A stretch of 6,401 bases of DNA, taken from NCBI GenBank assembly GCA_025966255.1, contig JAOPVG010000226.1, forward strand, positions 1 through 6,401, read 5' to 3'. A model generated the notes under the pieces. It made no database searches and was not told the origin of the DNA. It saw only the letters and a program-made list of their open reading frames with translations. Positions 4,933 through 6,401 of this stretch are shown in pieces (within the stretch, counting starts at the first letter, position 1; each line of letters starts with the position of its first letter). This stretch comes from Jatrophihabitans sp. (GTDB lineage: Bacteria; Actinomycetota; Actinomycetes; Mycobacteriales; Jatrophihabitantaceae). The translations under genes and the position numbers were made by a program.

Positions 4933-6401
4933 CTACTCCCACTCGATAGTGCCGGGCGGCTTCGAAGTGATGTCCAGAACGACGCGGTTCACCTCGCGCA
5001 CTTCGTTGGTGATGCGGGTCGAGATCTGCTCCAGCACCTCGTACGGGACGCGCGTCCAGTCGGCCGTCATCGCGTCTTCGGACGACACCGGACGCAGCAC
5101 CACCGGGTGGCCGTAGGTGCGCCCATCGCCCTGGACGCCGACCGAGCGGACGTCGGCCAGGAGCACCACGGGGCACTGCCAGATGTCGCGGTCGAGACCG
5201 GCGGCGGACAATTCGGCCCGCGCGATGGCATCGGCGCGGCGCAGGATCTCCAACCGCTCGGCCGTCACGGCTCCGACGATGCGGATGCCCAAGCCCGGCC
5301 CCGGGAACGGCTGGCGCCACACCATCGCGGCGGGCAGGCCCAGCTGCTCGCCGACGCGCCGCACCTCGTCCTTGAACAGCGTGCGCAACGGCTCGACGAG
5401 TGCGAACTGCAGGTCGTCGGGCAGCCCGCCCACATTGTGATGGCTCTTGATGTTGGCGGTACCGGTGCCGCCGCCGGACTCGACGACGTCCGGGTAAAGC
5501 GTGCCCTGCACGAGGAACTCGACGTCCTGGCCGTGCGCGCCGGCTTCGGCGACCACCTCGCGCGCGGCCTGCTCGAACACCCGGATGAACTCGCGGCCGA
5601 TGATCTTGCGCTTGTGCTCGGGATCGCTCACGCCGTCAAGGGCGCCGAGGAACTGCGCGGTGGCATCGACGACCTTCAGCCGCACGCCGGTCGCGGCCAC
5701 GAAGTCGCGCTCCACCTGCTCGGCCTCGCCGGCCCGCAGCAGGCCGTGGTCGACGAACCCGCAGGTGAGCTGGTCGCCGATCGCGCGCTGCACGAGCGCC
5801 GCCGCGACCGCGGAATCGACCCCGCCGGAGAGCGCGCAGATCACCTGCTTGCCGCCGACCTGAGCGCGAATCGCCTCGACCTGGTCGTCGATGATGTTGG
5901 CCTCGGTCCAGGACGGCCGCGCGCCGGCGATGTCGTAGAGGAAGTGCCGCAGGATCGTCTGCCCGTGCTCGGTGTGCATCACCTCGGGATGGAACTGCAC
6001 GCCGGCCAGCCCGCGCTCGACGTTCTCGAACGCCGCGATCGGCGTGCCTGCCGTCGAGGCGGTGACGGTGAAACCCGCCGGCGCCACCGTGACTGCGTCG
6101 GCGTGGCTCATCCACACCCGCTGCATCGGCGGCAGCGTGCGCATCAAAACACCCGGGTCGGTGACGGTGAGCTGGGTGCGGCCGAACTCCGAACCGCCGG
6201 TGTGCGCGACCGTGCCGCCCAGGGCGTCGGCCATGGCTTGGAAGCCGTAACAGATGCCGAACACCGGCACGCCCGCGGTGAGCAGCGCGGGATCGGTGCG
6301 CGGCGCGCCCTGCGCGTAGACCGACGTCGGGCCGCCGGACAGGATGATCGCCGTGGGCCGGCGCGCCAGCATCTCCTCGGTCGGCATCGAACTCGGCACG
6401 A
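4933..6401 (-). CDS. guaA: GMP synthase (glutamine-hydrolysing), 5'-truncated by window
   Basis: Makes GMP from XMP, ATP and glutamine, the last step of guanine nucleotide synthesis. About 489 codons are present up to TAG 4935-4933. The true start lies beyond the window edge, with roughly 30-40 N-terminal residues missing; the ATG at 6387 is internal. Counting from base 6399, the class I amidotransferase domain shows nucleophile C50 in FGICYGFQ and H137/E139 in VQFHPEV. The ATP-pyrophosphatase domain has the P-loop SGGVDS (191-196). The GMP-synthase dimerisation domain contains [13 protein letters not shown] and the typical end [13 protein letters not shown]. All catalytic features are intact. 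It is followed by a stem-loop and, in the same direction, the DUF3291 gene. Confidence 0.97.
   Translation of the reverse strand, partial: VPSSMPTEEMLARRPTAIILSGGPTSVYAQGAPRTDPALLTAGVPVFGICYGFQAMADALGGTVAHTGGSEFGRTQLTVTDPGVLMRTLPPMQRVWMSHADAVTVAPAGFTVTASTAGTPIAAFENVERGLAGVQFHPEVMHTEHGQTILRHFLYDIAGARPSWTEANIIDDQVEAIRAQVGGKQVICALSGGVDSAVAAALVQRAIGDQLTCGFVDHGLLRAGEAEQVERDFVAATGVRLKVVDATAQFLGALDGVSDPEHKRKIIGREFIRVFEQAAREVVAEAGAHGQDVEFLVQGTLYPDVVESGGGTGTANIKSHHNVGGLPDDLQFALVEPLRTLFKDEVRRVGEQLGLPAAMVWRQPFPGPGLGIRIVGAVTAERLEILRRADAIARAELSAAGLDRDIWQCPVVLLADVRSVGVQGDGRTYGHPVVLRPVSSEDAMTADWTRVPYEVLEQISTRITNEVREVNRVVLDITSKPPGTIEWE

Noticed and set aside
4850..5320. Upstream extension of the DUF3291 frame into guaA
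   Set aside because: The extension is Arg/Gly-rich shadow sequence of guaA and crosses its terminator. The family begins at Met 4849.

Overview
This is a high-G+C actinobacterial segment, most likely from the Mycobacteriales or a near relative. The call rests on strong G/C third-position codon bias, a short AroQ-type chorismate mutase close to the mycobacterial (MtCM-like) enzyme, and a PspC-domain histidine kinase/LuxR-family regulator pair next to a PspC membrane protein and guaA. The genus cannot be named from the sequence. Both edge genes (permease and guaA) run off the window. There are no mobile elements, CRISPR arrays, tRNAs or rRNAs.

Layout: (1) 1-600 (+), C-terminal part of an APC-superfamily amino-acid permease, closed by a strong stem-loop at 604-646. 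(2) 601-855, an intergenic region that is not empty. It carries what looks like a complete ribosome-mediated transcription attenuator: a 21-codon leader peptide (693-758) with the run Phe-Phe-Tyr-Gly-Tyr, an upstream long hairpin, an alternative antiterminator of about 19 pairs, and a 10-bp intrinsic terminator with a T-run. (3) 856-1164 (+), chorismate mutase, the branch-point enzyme for Phe and Tyr, with a good ribosome binding site just after the attenuator. (4) 1168-3032 (-), an overlapping LuxR-family response regulator and PspC-domain histidine kinase, convergent with chorismate mutase and only 3 nt from it. (5) 3033-3120, a divergent promoter region with a tandem 12-bp repeat. (6) 3121-4344 (+), a PspC membrane protein with a LiaF-like exported C-terminal domain. 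(7) 4370-4849 (-), a DUF3291 protein. (8) 4933-6401 (-), guaA (GMP synthase), 5'-truncated by the window, followed by a stem-loop.

How the genes work together: the kinase, regulator and divergent PspC/LiaF-like protein look like a three-part envelope-stress sensing module. Chorismate mutase appears to be controlled separately, by the translational supply of charged tRNA-Phe and tRNA-Tyr acting on the leader. That Phe/Tyr attenuator is the most interesting item here. Its parts were read directly from the sequence, but its function is inferred and has not been tested.
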